Positions 21,254 to 31,705 of a stretch of 64,000 nt of DNA are shown here, one piece after another. The notes beneath the pieces were generated by a model that searched no databases, was not told where the DNA came from, and saw only the letters and a list, made by a program, of their open reading frames with translations. Both the position numbers and the translations under genes were made by a program. Source of the stretch: Chaunax sp. Z400 (lineage: Eukaryota > Chordata > Actinopteri > Lophiiformes > Chaunacidae); contig CM075188.1 of assembly GCA_037577475.1 (NCBI GenBank), positions 18,209,001 through 18,273,000 of the forward strand, written 5' to 3'. Position 1 is the first letter of the stretch. Each line of letters begins with the position of its first letter.

Positions 21254-22244
21254 TACAGAGCTCCTAATGTCAGATGAAATGAGGAGGGGTGGAAATTCTT
21301 TTATACGCGTGTTATATTCTGTTTAAATTTTATTAGTTCATCCTCTCTTTTAAGACTGTGTGTGTGGTGTGACAAAGGTAGAAGCTGCCACCTTTAAATA
21401 ATTGATGTCAAAGTGAATACAGTGTTATTAATGGACCCGGTACTTATAATCTAGTCAGTGTCTATGACTTTTAATTAAGATTTTGTTTTTCAAATTCTGA
21501 TTTCAACAGGAATTAATTTGTGTTTGTATTTGTTGGTATTTGCTTTGTGTATATAAACTGCATCTGCTTACCTAATTGTATGCATACAATTGTGTAAGTG
21601 AGTTTTGTTTCTAAATGATCAGGTGTGAATACATGAGGAAACTCCACACTGCGAGACAGTCACAGTCTCTGTGGTGTTTACCAATGAGCCGGAGCAGCTG
21701 ACAAACATGTTATCACTGAAACAAGAACACACACACATAGTGTATACAGTGTAGCACACAAGCCCGCCATAATGTATTCTTTGACATCAAACGCAACCTT
21801 TGTGCAGTTAGAGGTAAGACCATTGTCATTTATTGTCACAATGCTCCTGAGGGAAGATGTGTATTACCCTCTTTTCTGCTTCAGAGAAATAAGATTACGA
21901 GAAGCACAGCTAAATTTAGCCCCTGTACTCAAAAATAAACCCGCACATGCAAAACAAATAAGAAAAACAAGCTGAGTGGAAGTGAGAGGAAGGGCAGCCT
22001 GAGGGCAAATGGAAGAAGCGTTTCTACAGCTGTGGTGCTCATTTCCTCAAGTGCTGTTGCATTTTTATGCAAGTATTTCTCTGGTGGACTGGTTTCTTAT
22101 GCCAGGAGCACAGCCAAGATGAGATAAAGGAATATCTAAAAAAGGATGTATTTGTGATCAATATTTGAAATTGACAAGTTATATTGTATTTTGCTTCCAG
22201 GGCAAAGCTGAACCCTGGCCAAGTTTGTGTATGCTAAGCTGTGT
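21254..22244. other. Non-coding stretch with a palindrome
   Basis: No gene seen. Contains the palindrome listed at 21567-21598 and a CA-rich patch near 21727-21740. Short frames lack motifs. Confidence 0.5.
21567..21598. repeat. Palindrome with perfect 18-bp core
   Basis: AATTGTATGCATACAATT at 21574-21591 is its own reverse complement. Beyond it, CTTAC (21567-21571) pairs with GTAAG (21594-21598) across a 2-bp interruption. The total symmetric span is 32 bp with no loop, so it would form a cruciform on supercoiled DNA. No function is implied by the sequence alone. Confidence 0.8.
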
Positions 22245-22490
22245 GTTATTATTTTGATAAACAATCACTTCTTTCATTTTACATTTGCTGTTTGCAGCTT
22301 CTTAAATGTAAGATCCTGCTGTTTTTCTTTGTCATTTATGATAAGAAATGAAGAGTCTTTGGGTTTTGGACTGTTGGTTGGACAAAAGAAGCCATTTGAG
22401 TTATTACGATGCCAAATTTTTTATATTTTATAGACTAAACACTTCATTGATTAAACGTTAAAATAATCAATAAGGAAAATAATTGTTAGA
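22245..22490 (-). mobile_element. hAT-like interspersed repeat (AACAATTATTTTC family)
   Basis: The minus strand reads CTAACAATTATTTTCCTTAT, TTGATTA..., AGTGTTTAGTCTATAAAATA and, later, CTTACATTTAAGAAGCTGCA, ending with GATTGTTTATCAAAATAAT. This is the usual order of a fish repeat that begins 'TAGGGCTGCAAC...CGATTATTTTC'. Fragments of the same family lie at 34424-34485 and 36735-36885. The terminal TAGGGCTG has decayed here, and nothing codes for transposase. Confidence 0.65.
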
Positions 22491-23025
22491 GAGGAACAGG
22501 AAAGTAAATTGAATCTACAGAAATCATTTTCATTTTGCTGGCCTTACATTCCGTGAAAACACAGGAAAATGTATTGTAAAGTGAAAACGCTTCAATGTTG
22601 GGACAAAAAAAACACTAAATTAAAGACACACAAACAAGCAAATGGAAGACAGCAACAAGTATGGACAGGTGTTTAATGACAGAATGGAGGCAAGCAACCA
22701 ATTTTGGATCATTGTATTTGTCCTTGGAAACTGTGTTTTGATCAAACGTAGAGTGAAATATTGTCAATAGAGGACAGGACAGTTTGTAATTTTCACAAGC
22801 CTATATGCATAGTACTTGACACTCTATCAACCATAGTAAATATTTAAGCACCTATTCAAACTAGGATTCATTGCCTTGATCAGTTGCAGGTGTGTGTTTG
22901 TTCTTTCTTTGTCTCAGTGGCTCCGGTTGACCATGAAAGGTGATCTGCTTCACCGGCTAATAGAAACATTATCATGTCAGTAGCTGTCAGATAGGAATCA
23001 GCTCTGTCTCTCCCTACTCTCATGT

Positions 23026-23029
<4 letters not shown>
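22491..23029. other. Non-coding stretch
   Basis: No gene or repeat is recognised. It runs into the (TG)n tract. Confidence 0.5.

Positions 23030-23064
<35 letters not shown>
23030..23064 (+). repeat. (TG)n microsatellite
   Basis: Uninterrupted TG dinucleotides for about 35 bp, directly abutting the GC-rich LTR-like block. Confidence 0.95.
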
Positions 23065-23065
<1 letters not shown>

Positions 23066-23518
23066 GGGCGTGGATCTGCTGACCTACATCTCACTAAATT
23101 ACCTGCAGCTGCTCATCCTGCACACCTGCAGCCCATCTTCAATCAAGCCATGCAGTATGTAGCCTAGCCCGGCTCAGACATCTTCCCTAGATCTTTCAGT
23201 CGCCCACGTGGTGCGAACGCTTCGGGCAATTTTCGGTTTTCTACTCGCTAACCCTGTTTCTCGCCTGTGTCCCAGATCCTCCACGTCAGCGCCCCAAGAA
23301 TATCTGCCACGACCAGCCTCCTCGTCTGCCGGCCTGCTCTGCTTCGCCCTCAGCCTCCCTGCCTGTCTCACTCCGCTCTCAACCCCCCCGCCTGCATCCT
23401 CTGCTCAGTCCAATCAAGCCGTCAGAACCAGATCCACTTTTGTGTACAATAAATCATCTTAAACTATCCTCCTGCCTCTGGTATTTGCGTTTGGCTCCAA
23501 ATCGGAACTGCTACAACA
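23062..23518 (+). mobile_element. GC-rich LTR-like block
   Basis: This block is clearly richer in G+C than its surroundings. It runs from TGTTGGGCGTGG just after the microsatellite to CTACAACA near 23518, giving TG...CA ends, but the left boundary is ambiguous because of the TG repeat. It contains C-rich, pyrimidine-biased sequence, a polyadenylation signal AATAAA at 23448-23453 and a following CTTAAACTATCCTCCTGCCT segment, as in the U5 end of fish LTR retrotransposons. Its 3' end resembles that of the LTR at 6754-7288. No clean target-site duplication is visible. Frames of 61-84 codons on both strands are composition artefacts. A CpG-rich regulatory block is the alternative reading. Confidence 0.45.
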
Positions 23519-24584
23519 GTCATTTCACACAGAGAACTACACATGGTGGAGAAATGGGTGCAATAAGTGCGTGAAAGTATTTCATTATGTCAATATTACA
23601 TACATTGTTACATTTACCATTTCGAAAGCGTTTCAACAGCAGAATAGTGTGCTGTCACTTAATAAGCTCAAAGTCATCACTTGTATGTCTTTGTAAGGGA
23701 ATTTCCAGCTTTTTTTTTATGGTAAAAATATGAAATGTAAACCTCAACATGGCCTCTCTTGAGCCTCCAGGGTTCTCAAACTCATGATTTATTAAACTGA
23801 GCTGGTTTTGAAAGTAGGAAAATGGCATGGAAAAAGTCATTCAAGACAGAGAGATTAATAGGTGAGTGTAATATCTTTGTAAGTAATATGTAATATCTTT
23901 GTAAGTAATATGTAATATCTTTGCTGATATTAGCTGAACAGACAGAAATTTCAGAATACTCATGTTGTTTCTTTCATCAAGACAAACTATTGTGCATGTA
24001 TAGAGTAAAATGTCTGACTACAGAGCAGTCTGACTACAGATGTAGACTTAGAGAGACGTGCTATATTAAGTGTATTATTACTGTATTGTCATTTCAGCTA
24101 TTGTGTGACCCCTGGGAGCGATCAATGCTAGTAGATTTGTATTCTGGCTGGTCCAGGCCCCCTCGCTACAACAGAACTAAAATCATATGACAGCTGATGC
24201 AAATTGTTTTGGAAAGGCTGGCACCTCCTGTTGTTGGGGGGGTCACCCACTCTGCTGTTTACTGGCAGAGGGTGAGATCCTGATAACCAGTGCTGTGTGA
24301 ATGTGTGTGTTTGTGTGTGCATATGTGTGGTTTTCTATGTCTCTCTGTATTTGTTAAAAAAGAAATAGTGCAACATTACAATGAGAAGTCAACTCTGCAT
24401 TGATTCATAATGACAAAAAATACAGGTAGAAGCACAAAAAACTGCATCCTTTCCTCACCCTAATCCTAAACTTGTTTCCATACAACTACATGCCCTTTGT
24501 TCAGTGTGCGATTTAATGTGTTTTCTTTTGAGCCAATGGAATAATACATTTTGGCCTCTGCCACCAGTGTATGCACTTCTTTGT
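23519..24584. other. Non-coding stretch with short tandem repeat
   Basis: No gene seen. The sequence includes the 22-bp tandem repeat at 23868-23924. An 89-codon plus-strand frame at 23921-24190 has scattered cysteines but no recognisable domain. Confidence 0.5.
23868..23924. repeat. 22-bp tandem repeat, about 2.5 copies
   Basis: The unit GTAATATCTTTGTAAGTAAT plus AT is repeated at 23868-23889 and 23890-23911, and half a copy follows from 23912 before the pattern breaks at CTG. Copies are identical where complete, suggesting a recent local duplication. Confidence 0.9.
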
Positions 24585-24655
24585 GAATGGGTGAATGCTG
24601 GCTTATGTTGCAAAGGGCTCTGAGTGGTATCAAAAAATACTGTATAAATACAGGC
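24585..24655 (+). mobile_element. SINE fragment, plus-strand arm of an inverted pair
   Basis: GTGAATGGGTGAATGCTGGC, then a GGGCTCTGAGTGG block, then a CTGTATAAATACAGGCCATT end. This is the usual 'gtgaatgggtgaatg...ctttgagtgg...tatataaatgcagtccattta' order of a common fish repeat. A second piece of the same family lies in opposite orientation 80 bp downstream. Confidence 0.6.
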
Positions 24656-24730
24656 CATTCAGTATTTAAAGTCCATTTATGTTACCTTACCTGATTCAGT
24701 AGTTGCTTTTTTTCCCTTTCACTTCTTTTA

Positions 24731-24832
24731 TGGTAAATGGTAAATGGGCCACATTTGTAAAGCGCCTTTCTAGTCCTATTGTGACGATTTAAACCACTTC
24801 ACAACACAAGCCAGCATTCACACATTCAGACA
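24731..24832 (-). mobile_element. SINE fragment, minus-strand arm of an inverted pair
   Basis: GGTAAATGGTAAATGGGCCA, then AAAGCGCCTTTCTAGTCCTA, then a CACTTCACAACACAAGCCAG block and ATTCACACATTCAGACACG. This is the reverse orientation of the family at 24585-24655. Both copies share GAATGCTGGCTT-TGTTG, so they come from close subfamilies or are one duplicated and inverted unit. Confidence 0.7.
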
Positions 24833-26964
24833 CGTTTATACATCATCATGTCACCCCTCCATGCACAGCCCTCCATCCCATTACAAACACTGCGTAGGTC
24901 ATTTATGTGACATAGTGTCTTCATCATGTCGATAGATGTCCCCAAACATCTTTGTTTTATTTTGATTGAGACTTCAAGGGCAAAAGCTACAAAAAGTGTT
25001 GTATGTAAACTAATGAAGATTATGTGTGTTTCTGGCCGTTGGTTGACTGTTTTTTCAAGCGAGTATAGCAATTCTGATCAAAAGTTGTTAGTAGTGATAT
25101 TGTTTCTCCCATGTTTTAAAATAATTTTCGATTTCCCCCTCCATAAATTCAATTGAGATTACATAACACCCAAAATCAGCAGAGGCAGCACCCCCCAGAT
25201 GCAAGTGGCCAAAAACCTGAACAGACTTTTTTTTTTGGTGGAGTCTTGAGAGACTTGCTTCAGCCCAGTGCCTCTTGTCTGGTAACTCTATTATAGTTAA
25301 CACACAGCAGGCCTGATCTCCGACGGCTTGGGTTCAGGGTAACTGTAATCCTCAGGCAGCTCATATCACAGAGGAGCAGATACAGCAGGTCCAGGGTCAG
25401 CACTCAGCCCCAGCAAGCCCATTTCATTCATCCACTCTGTCGGCTCTCTGAGCCAAAAATATAGAATCTTTTTTAACAAGAGGAAACGGAACCTTCGTCA
25501 AACCCTTACATCAGTCCTGTGTTCCGCTAAAAGAAGCATCATTTTCATACTCTTTTGTGTGCACATTATATAAATCATGCACATCAGTCGAATAAAAAGT
25601 GCAAAATAGGATTTTGTTATGTGACTACAGATTAAATTGACTCAAAACAAAATGAAGAACACCCTCTAACAGCTGCAGTAATTATGTGTCTTTTCTGTTA
25701 CAAAGGTTTTGTGATGCTATAGACCCACAAAGTCCATAGAGGTGGGATCTTGGGGTTGATGAGTCAACAAATCATGGACAGAACGTAGCATAAACACAGA
25801 TGATTGTTTTCCCAATTCCTACCGACACTTAATGCCAGTTCCTTTTAACCAAGCTCTTGGTTGTCACCTTACCAAGACAAAAAGTCCCTTAACCAGATGT
25901 TTTGAAAGTGGGAGGCACGCCCCTTCTAAAGTGGTTACACAAACATTGTTGTGTACTGTAGTTTCCCTACTCAGATATTGAATAAATTAAATAAAAACAT
26001 TAGAAAACATAACATAAGATAGACCTGCACATATTTTAACCATTTAAATCATCTATGCTTTGTTTGGAGAAAAAAAAAAGAGGCATTGAGCCCAGGACTA
26101 AACTCAGGCAGTGTGATTCTCAGGAATGCTTGGCTGTGGTGTTAGTTACATCATAAAACAAGGAACGCACTGTGAGGGATTTAACACTGAGGATAATGCA
26201 GAAAAAGGTACAGATGAATCAATCAACACAACATCTGCACTCTAATCTGCAGAGACCCCCTTGCACCAGAAAAAAAAGCCCCCATCAGCACACTTACCAC
26301 CAGAGTGAGATACACACATATACACATGCTAATGCACACAGACATAGGCTGCATTCACATGCACTTAAGTACTGTAATATGATCGTACCCAACTTTTGGC
26401 AGTAACCTAAATCTGTGATCCAGAATCTGAGTAAAAGCCCAGGTTACTTTATCAGGGCCAAGGATTGAGAAAACCCAGATCAGATGGTAGACTTCTGATG
26501 GGGAAATCTGATTATTTAAATGTATAAGCTTAAACATGTTCGTTGAAGTACCTTCTTCTACCAAAGCCAAAATAATTAAGCCCAACTCCAATGTTAGAAA
26601 AAATAGAAACCAAATGTTAATACGTGTATTGCAACCTAACAAGAGCATTCAGAGCCTTCAACCCTCAGGCAAGACTGAGCATTCCCTCCAAAGCCTCACT
26701 TCTCTCCACAAGTTAAATTCCTATTTGTATGCAATGCCTGAAGATGGATTCTTTCACCATGAAAACATGCACATAGAACTTGGATCTGTCAAGTTTTGGG
26801 GTAGGGAAAACAGCTGTTCCACAAGAGTCAGCATTTCCTGTTCCACAGGGCAGATTCTTCCCATAATCTAATCAGATGTTCCCATCCCTGACCCCTAACC
26901 CTCATAAAAGTGTCATGCAAATCTGTCTCTAACCTTTTGCGCAAGTGGCTGCCCTCAGGATTCT
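24833..26964. other. Non-coding stretch
   Basis: No gene seen. The overlapping 97- and 111-codon frames on opposite strands at 26355-26871 have no recognisable motif. Sequence near 25330-25440 has moderate GC and looks unique. Confidence 0.5.
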
Positions 26965-27315
26965 CGCAATGTTAAAATGAAATAAAATCATGGATCCGCC
27001 CGTTGTTTTGCCAAAATTCAATGGTTCATTCTTGGGGACAATTTCCACTCTTCCTCCCACTTTCATTGCAATCCATCAAGTAGTTAAAGTGTAATTGATA
27101 AAAACAGATTTTAAAAAAAGCTCTATCTTGCAATGTTCAGTAATTGGAAAAAAACTCCTGAATCCACCCCTTTATCTGGATTCACTCCTCTTCCCTGCAC
27201 ATGCCAATCTGTCAAGTAGTTTCTGTATTGTCACGCTAAGTGACAGACAAAAAAAACAAAAACAAAAAAAACTGAACATTTCATCTCTTTGGTGGAGGCA
27301 ATAATTGTAATAATG
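26965..27315 (-). mobile_element. Interspersed repeat related to the 6.6/7.3 kb element
   Basis: Two rounds of related blocks are seen: ATGGATCCGCCCGTTGTTTT with CAATCCATCAAGTAGTT, and then GAATCCACCCCTTTATCTGG with CAATCTGTCAAGTAGTTTCT. They are followed by a TGACAGACAAAAAA run and CTTTGGTGGAGGCAATAATT. This is the 'cagtagtttttgcgtaatcctgctgacaaacaaac...ggcggaggtaat' order of a common fish repeat in reverse orientation to the copy at 6605-7520. It is degenerate and its boundaries are approximate. Confidence 0.55.
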
Positions 27316-29615
27316 ACTGGGAAATCTCAAACAAAAAACTAAAAATTATTGCAAAAATTTGGTTTCATATAATCAAGGAAAAACGCTCGTAATTGTATGT
27401 TTGTTTGTTCGTTTTTTCATGGGATTACACTCAAATCTGTCCAAAAGAATGTGAATTAGGCACATAGAGAATATAACTGAATCATTGACAGGGTGTTTAG
27501 ATGAATATAAAGACATACACGTTCGAGTACACTCTCTTACCTACATGGATCTAGCCTGTCACATTAACGTTTTATTGTCAGACTTTGCAGTGTTGACTGG
27601 ATTTCATTTTTGCATGATTGAGCACATGAGAGCTGGCTGTTATCAGTGATTATTGCATCGACCAGGAGAGCTGAAACACAAACTATGGGGATCCTGAATT
27701 CAGCTTCACCAGCACCTGAGACACTAAGTGAGATAGAGCTGCACCTCTCTGTGATGGACAATGAAAGCAAATGGAGGGCTGAGCCAGGGGGGTAAAAAGG
27801 CTCCAAGGCAGCTCCTCCGGATATTGTGTAAATGGGTCAGAAATACTGAATATCTGCACTGCTGTGCACCAGATATGGCAGATTCCTCCTATTGTTGCAT
27901 CAACTACCCATCAAGGGACTCGCTTGAAAGCGAGGCCCTCTGTGAGGCTCCAGCAAAGTCCTTTCGATGTCAGACAAGAGCCTCTCTATTGGAGGAAATG
28001 ATGCTGCACTCCATTGTTCAAGGACATGGGGGGTTTGCTGTTTTCCAATAATTGGTGGAACATATTTCTGTAAGGATTCTGTGAGGACAACAGCAACACA
28101 GGATCACTACGATGTCTAATTATTGTCTCAGCAGCCCATTGTGAGCAAGCTAATGAGCTTGTATGAACACAAAGCTCAATTATACACAATATTAAATGGT
28201 GGCATAAAGAAGTTTGGTTCACAGTTACAGTTGGCAAGGAAAGACTGACTACAGCTAATGAGTTTGCTCAACCCAGTAATGACAACATTTCCGCAGACAT
28301 GAGGCCCTAAATTATCAATAGAGATGGGGCCCTGAAAGCAACACTTTCCCACAGAGAATTGGAAAAGTCACATAACCAGCCTGGAAAATCATTACCGAAA
28401 ATTTGCTACTTTTTATGTAATAATGAAATAACTTGCCTGTAGTGCTGCATCTGACTCCATTCATTATCTGCCATGCAGTGTCAATCCAAAGCATGTCTGT
28501 CGAGAATAGGCCAATTAGCTGGCCTTAGATATTGCTGCTTGAAGCTTTCTCTAGAGATGCTCAACCAATCTACTTTACACTCAACACTGACCGCTTTGGG
28601 TTCTCAAAACGAGTCTGAATCACTTATAACCAGCTCTGTTGAAGAGAGATTTAACCCTAACCCTTGCTCTGTGGATAACACTCGATCAATTTGTCTTACT
28701 AGTCTTTTCTCAATTAGACAATAACTTAATCGTTTAACTTAATGAACTAAATTATCAGTTATTCTGAATAATATTCTTTGAAACCAGCTGTACATGGCAT
28801 TGTTTTCTTGTTTATACAAAATGTATTCATATTTAATGTGTCATGTTTCCAAATTGTGCAAAATTTCACACTGCAAATCCTTGGGTCCTCAGCAATATGT
28901 ATCGGAGGAATGTTCGTGGAGATGTGCGAAGGACATACAGTCAGTCAGACAGACAGACAGACACACAGAGATTCCTTGCTTTATAGTTAGATGTTACGCA
29001 ATTATAACAGCTCATATGATAAAAACAAAACAAAATATTTGGCAAATGTTCAAGAAAAACCTCCCGTTTTTGGCTGCAGTCAGCACAAGAAATCCCAGCA
29101 TTTCAGAAGACTTTAATAGTGTCTCCCCACAGGATCTACTGGAGGTGGATTGGACACAAATACATTTTTGACAATGATGCATTTCCCAACTTCTTGCATC
29201 ATACTCAGTTGTTATTGAATGAAACTGAACTGACCTTCTATTTTGACTTTCTTCTATCATGACAGTGTTGTCACCACTCCCTTTTTGGATAAAAGCCCCT
29301 CCCCATGGAGTCCTTGGCAGTCCAATCTGCTATTGTCCTTATCTGTGTTTTAAAAATACACTTTTTTTTAAGTAAGTGTTTTCCCTATAGCTTTAAGCAT
29401 TAAACCAACTTACCACTGATAAAAGTATCAGTGTTAAATCTCTGCTGTTCAGCTAATGATAATTCAGGTTTCATACTGTATGAATTTTAGATTTAACTTA
29501 AAAGAAGTTCATATAAGCTCTTTTTAAAAGGGGAGGGATTACAAACAAACTCACATGATGCAGACTGAGGAGTTAATCGATTTGGTCAGTACAATGTAAG
29601 AAAATGGTGAAAAAC
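27316..29615. other. Non-coding stretch, candidate conserved block
   Basis: No gene seen. The sequence from about 27820 to 28400 is repeat-free, of moderate GC, and carries homeodomain-type TAAT words (for example TCTAATTATTG near 28117). This style is typical of conserved non-coding elements, but conservation cannot be judged from one sequence. A (CAGA)n run sits at about 28940-28965. Confidence 0.4.
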
Positions 29616-29630
29616 ATAACACACAAGACA
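29616..29630. repeat. Target-site duplication, 5' copy
   Basis: ATAACACACAAGACA immediately precedes the SINE and is repeated exactly at 29980-29994. Confidence 0.9.
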
Positions 29631-29979
29631 GGGTGACACAGTGGCGTAGTGGGTAGCACCGTTTTCTCACATCCCCCTGAGGACCTGGGACTTTTCTGTA
29701 TGGAGTTTGCACGTTCTCCCCATGTCTGCATGGGTTCTCTCCGGGTTCTCTGGCTTCCTCCCACCACCAAAAACATGCAATATAAATGAAATGGTGACTC
29801 TAAATTGACCGTAGGCGTGAATGTGAGTGAGAATGGTTGTTTGTCTTTCTATGTGGCCCTGTGATAAACTGGTGACTTATCCAGGGTGAACCCTGCCTCA
29901 GGCCCAAAGTCAGCTGGGATAGGCTCCAGCCCCCTGTGACCCTACACAGGATAAGCGGTTACAGAAAATTAATAAATGA
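29631..29979 (+). mobile_element. Full-length tRNA-like SINE with 15-bp target-site duplication
   Basis: The element is 349 bp. At its 5' end, TGGCGTAGTGG (29642-29652) fits the polymerase III A-box consensus at the position expected for a tRNA-derived head. The B-box region (after GAGGACCTGGGA) has decayed. The body has GTTTGCACGTTCTCCCCATG, a CTTCCTCCCACCACCAAAAA block, TCTAAATTGACCGTAGGCGT and AAAGTCAGCTGGGATAGGCT. The tail is GGATAAGCGGTTACAGAAAA with an AATAAATGAA end. Exact 15-bp repeats flank it, showing LINE-type retroposition. Truncated relatives lie at 7542-7642 and 12316-12556. Confidence 0.88.
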
Positions 29980-29994
29980 ATAACACACAAGACA
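29980..29994. repeat. Target-site duplication, 3' copy
   Basis: ATAACACACAAGACA follows the SINE tail directly and is identical to 29616-29630. Confidence 0.9.
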
Positions 29995-31436
29995 AAGCAA
30001 CAAACATTAAACATTAGTTTACAAATACAGTATGTTTATTTACTTTCTTGCAGTGAGTTATGTGTAAGGAGTGAACACGGTCATTTGCACATTTCATGAA
30101 TTCTCTGCTAATTTAACATAAATTGATAATGGTCACACGGTCAGTGGTCCAGCAGCTTAGCAGAAGCAACCAACACAGTGAAAAAGACGTTTGTGAGCCT
30201 TATGACCTATTTCTGCTACGATCTGACACTTTCCTCAGTAATTATACATATAATGTTTTTTTATCACGACATTTGCCAGGTCTATCCAACATCGAGACAA
30301 CTTGTTCGTGGTGCTGTGACATCTGAGGTGGTTCTGATTTGTACACAGTCTGCATTCTGGCAGACTAGCTCTCGAAATAAGCTCAGCATCCAACAGGATG
30401 TAGAGGCGAGCTAATTATATCACAACAGCTAAATTTACATGCATCTCCGACTGGAGGGGCGATGCTTCCTGGCTGCATTCTGCACGCCCTGTGACTCTGA
30501 TCTTATCTATGTATTGTAGCGTAGTAATGACAGCCAAACCCATTAACACCTCAAGCAGACACAATAGCCAAAATAAATATTTTTACCGAGAATAGGTCAT
30601 GTGATAGTGCTGCCCTGTATCCAAAGAGAATATGTTCTGTTACCATTGCTCATACGCTATTAGTGGAGGGCAATGAAAATCAAAACTAGAAAATTTGTGT
30701 CCAAAGACACAGATGCCTCTACTGGAAAAACTTGGTTTGCGCTGATGTACTGTACATAGACCATAACCCCTAAATGTCAGCAAACTGACATGTGAATCGC
30801 ATAACTTCAAATGTGCCTAAAAATGTAAAAATAAGCAAATTAAAGAAGTCAATAAGGACATGCACACATTTAGGGCCCCTACAAAGCATTTGTGAAGAAA
30901 TGTGAAACTGCACTTCCTGTGATGGAAAACTGGATGAATGCATTACTATATGACCTTCTCTTTAACTATAGACCAACCAGTCTAAAGTCAATGAAAAAAG
31001 ATTAGTGTCATATAAGTTCAGAAAATGTTTATGGTTTTGTATACTTTTAAAAAACATTGTTTATGTGTCCCTGTGACCTATGTGATCCAAAATGGGACAC
31101 ACATACAGGTGTAATAACAACTAAGCATATGCGTGTAATAACAACATCATTGTGATTCCCTCATCATTATTGTCAAATAATAGAAAAATACCAAAAATAT
31201 TATAGTAATCATTTTACTTTACAACACAGCACACATGAAAAACAAGTTAAAAGATGTTTTAAAATCAACAAAAAAGCAGTGCCCAGAATGAATTCACCCA
31301 TATTTGGATAGTCAAATAAAAATGCTCCATTGCATGCCAGCCTCAGAGCCTGCCAGCCACAGTTTCCTTTGCTTCAGACCTCACTAGTTGCTTTAAGTGG
31401 TCACAGCACTCTGCCAGGTGCAATAAACTGAAATAT
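29995..31436. other. Non-coding stretch
   Basis: No gene or clear repeat. The 30123-30420 area has two overlapping frames without motifs. Sequence at 30440-30620 looks unique with moderate GC. Confidence 0.5.
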
Positions 31437-31705
31437 ACACTCAGTTGCCAGTCTGTTAGGAACACATAGTTAAAACTAATGCAGTCTAATACACAACCCC
31501 GCAGTAAATCCTACCATAATGAAGATATAATTCAACTTGTTGGAGATTTTGGAGGCTGTAGTTTTTGGTGCTGTTAAATTGTATTGTGTTACACTGAGAG
31601 GTGTTTCTTACGATGGAGTATTAGTATTGGTATTTTGAGAATAAAGTTGTAATTTTTACAAAAAGAAAAAGGAAAAATTAAATTTCGAGAAGAAAGTCAT
31701 AATAG
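31437..31705 (+). mobile_element. Interspersed DNA-repeat fragment
   Basis: It begins ACACTCAGTTGCCAGTCTGT and TAGGAACACATAGTTAAAAC, then TAATGCAGTCTAATACACAA and CCTACCATAATGAAGATATA, then GGCTGTAGTTTTTGGTGCTG. This is the standard order of a common fish repeat with 'cagttgccagtttattaggtacacc' ends. The last part (GAGAATAAAGTTGTAATTTT and TCGAGAAGAAAGTCATAA) is a degenerate 'gagaataaagtcgtaat' tandem array often linked to such repeats. No closing terminal repeat is seen. Confidence 0.6.

Noticed and set aside
23174..23462. Frames of 61-84 codons on both strands, Pro/Ser- or Arg-rich
   Set aside because: They come from the GC-rich LTR-like block. Opposing frames overlap and are composition artefacts.
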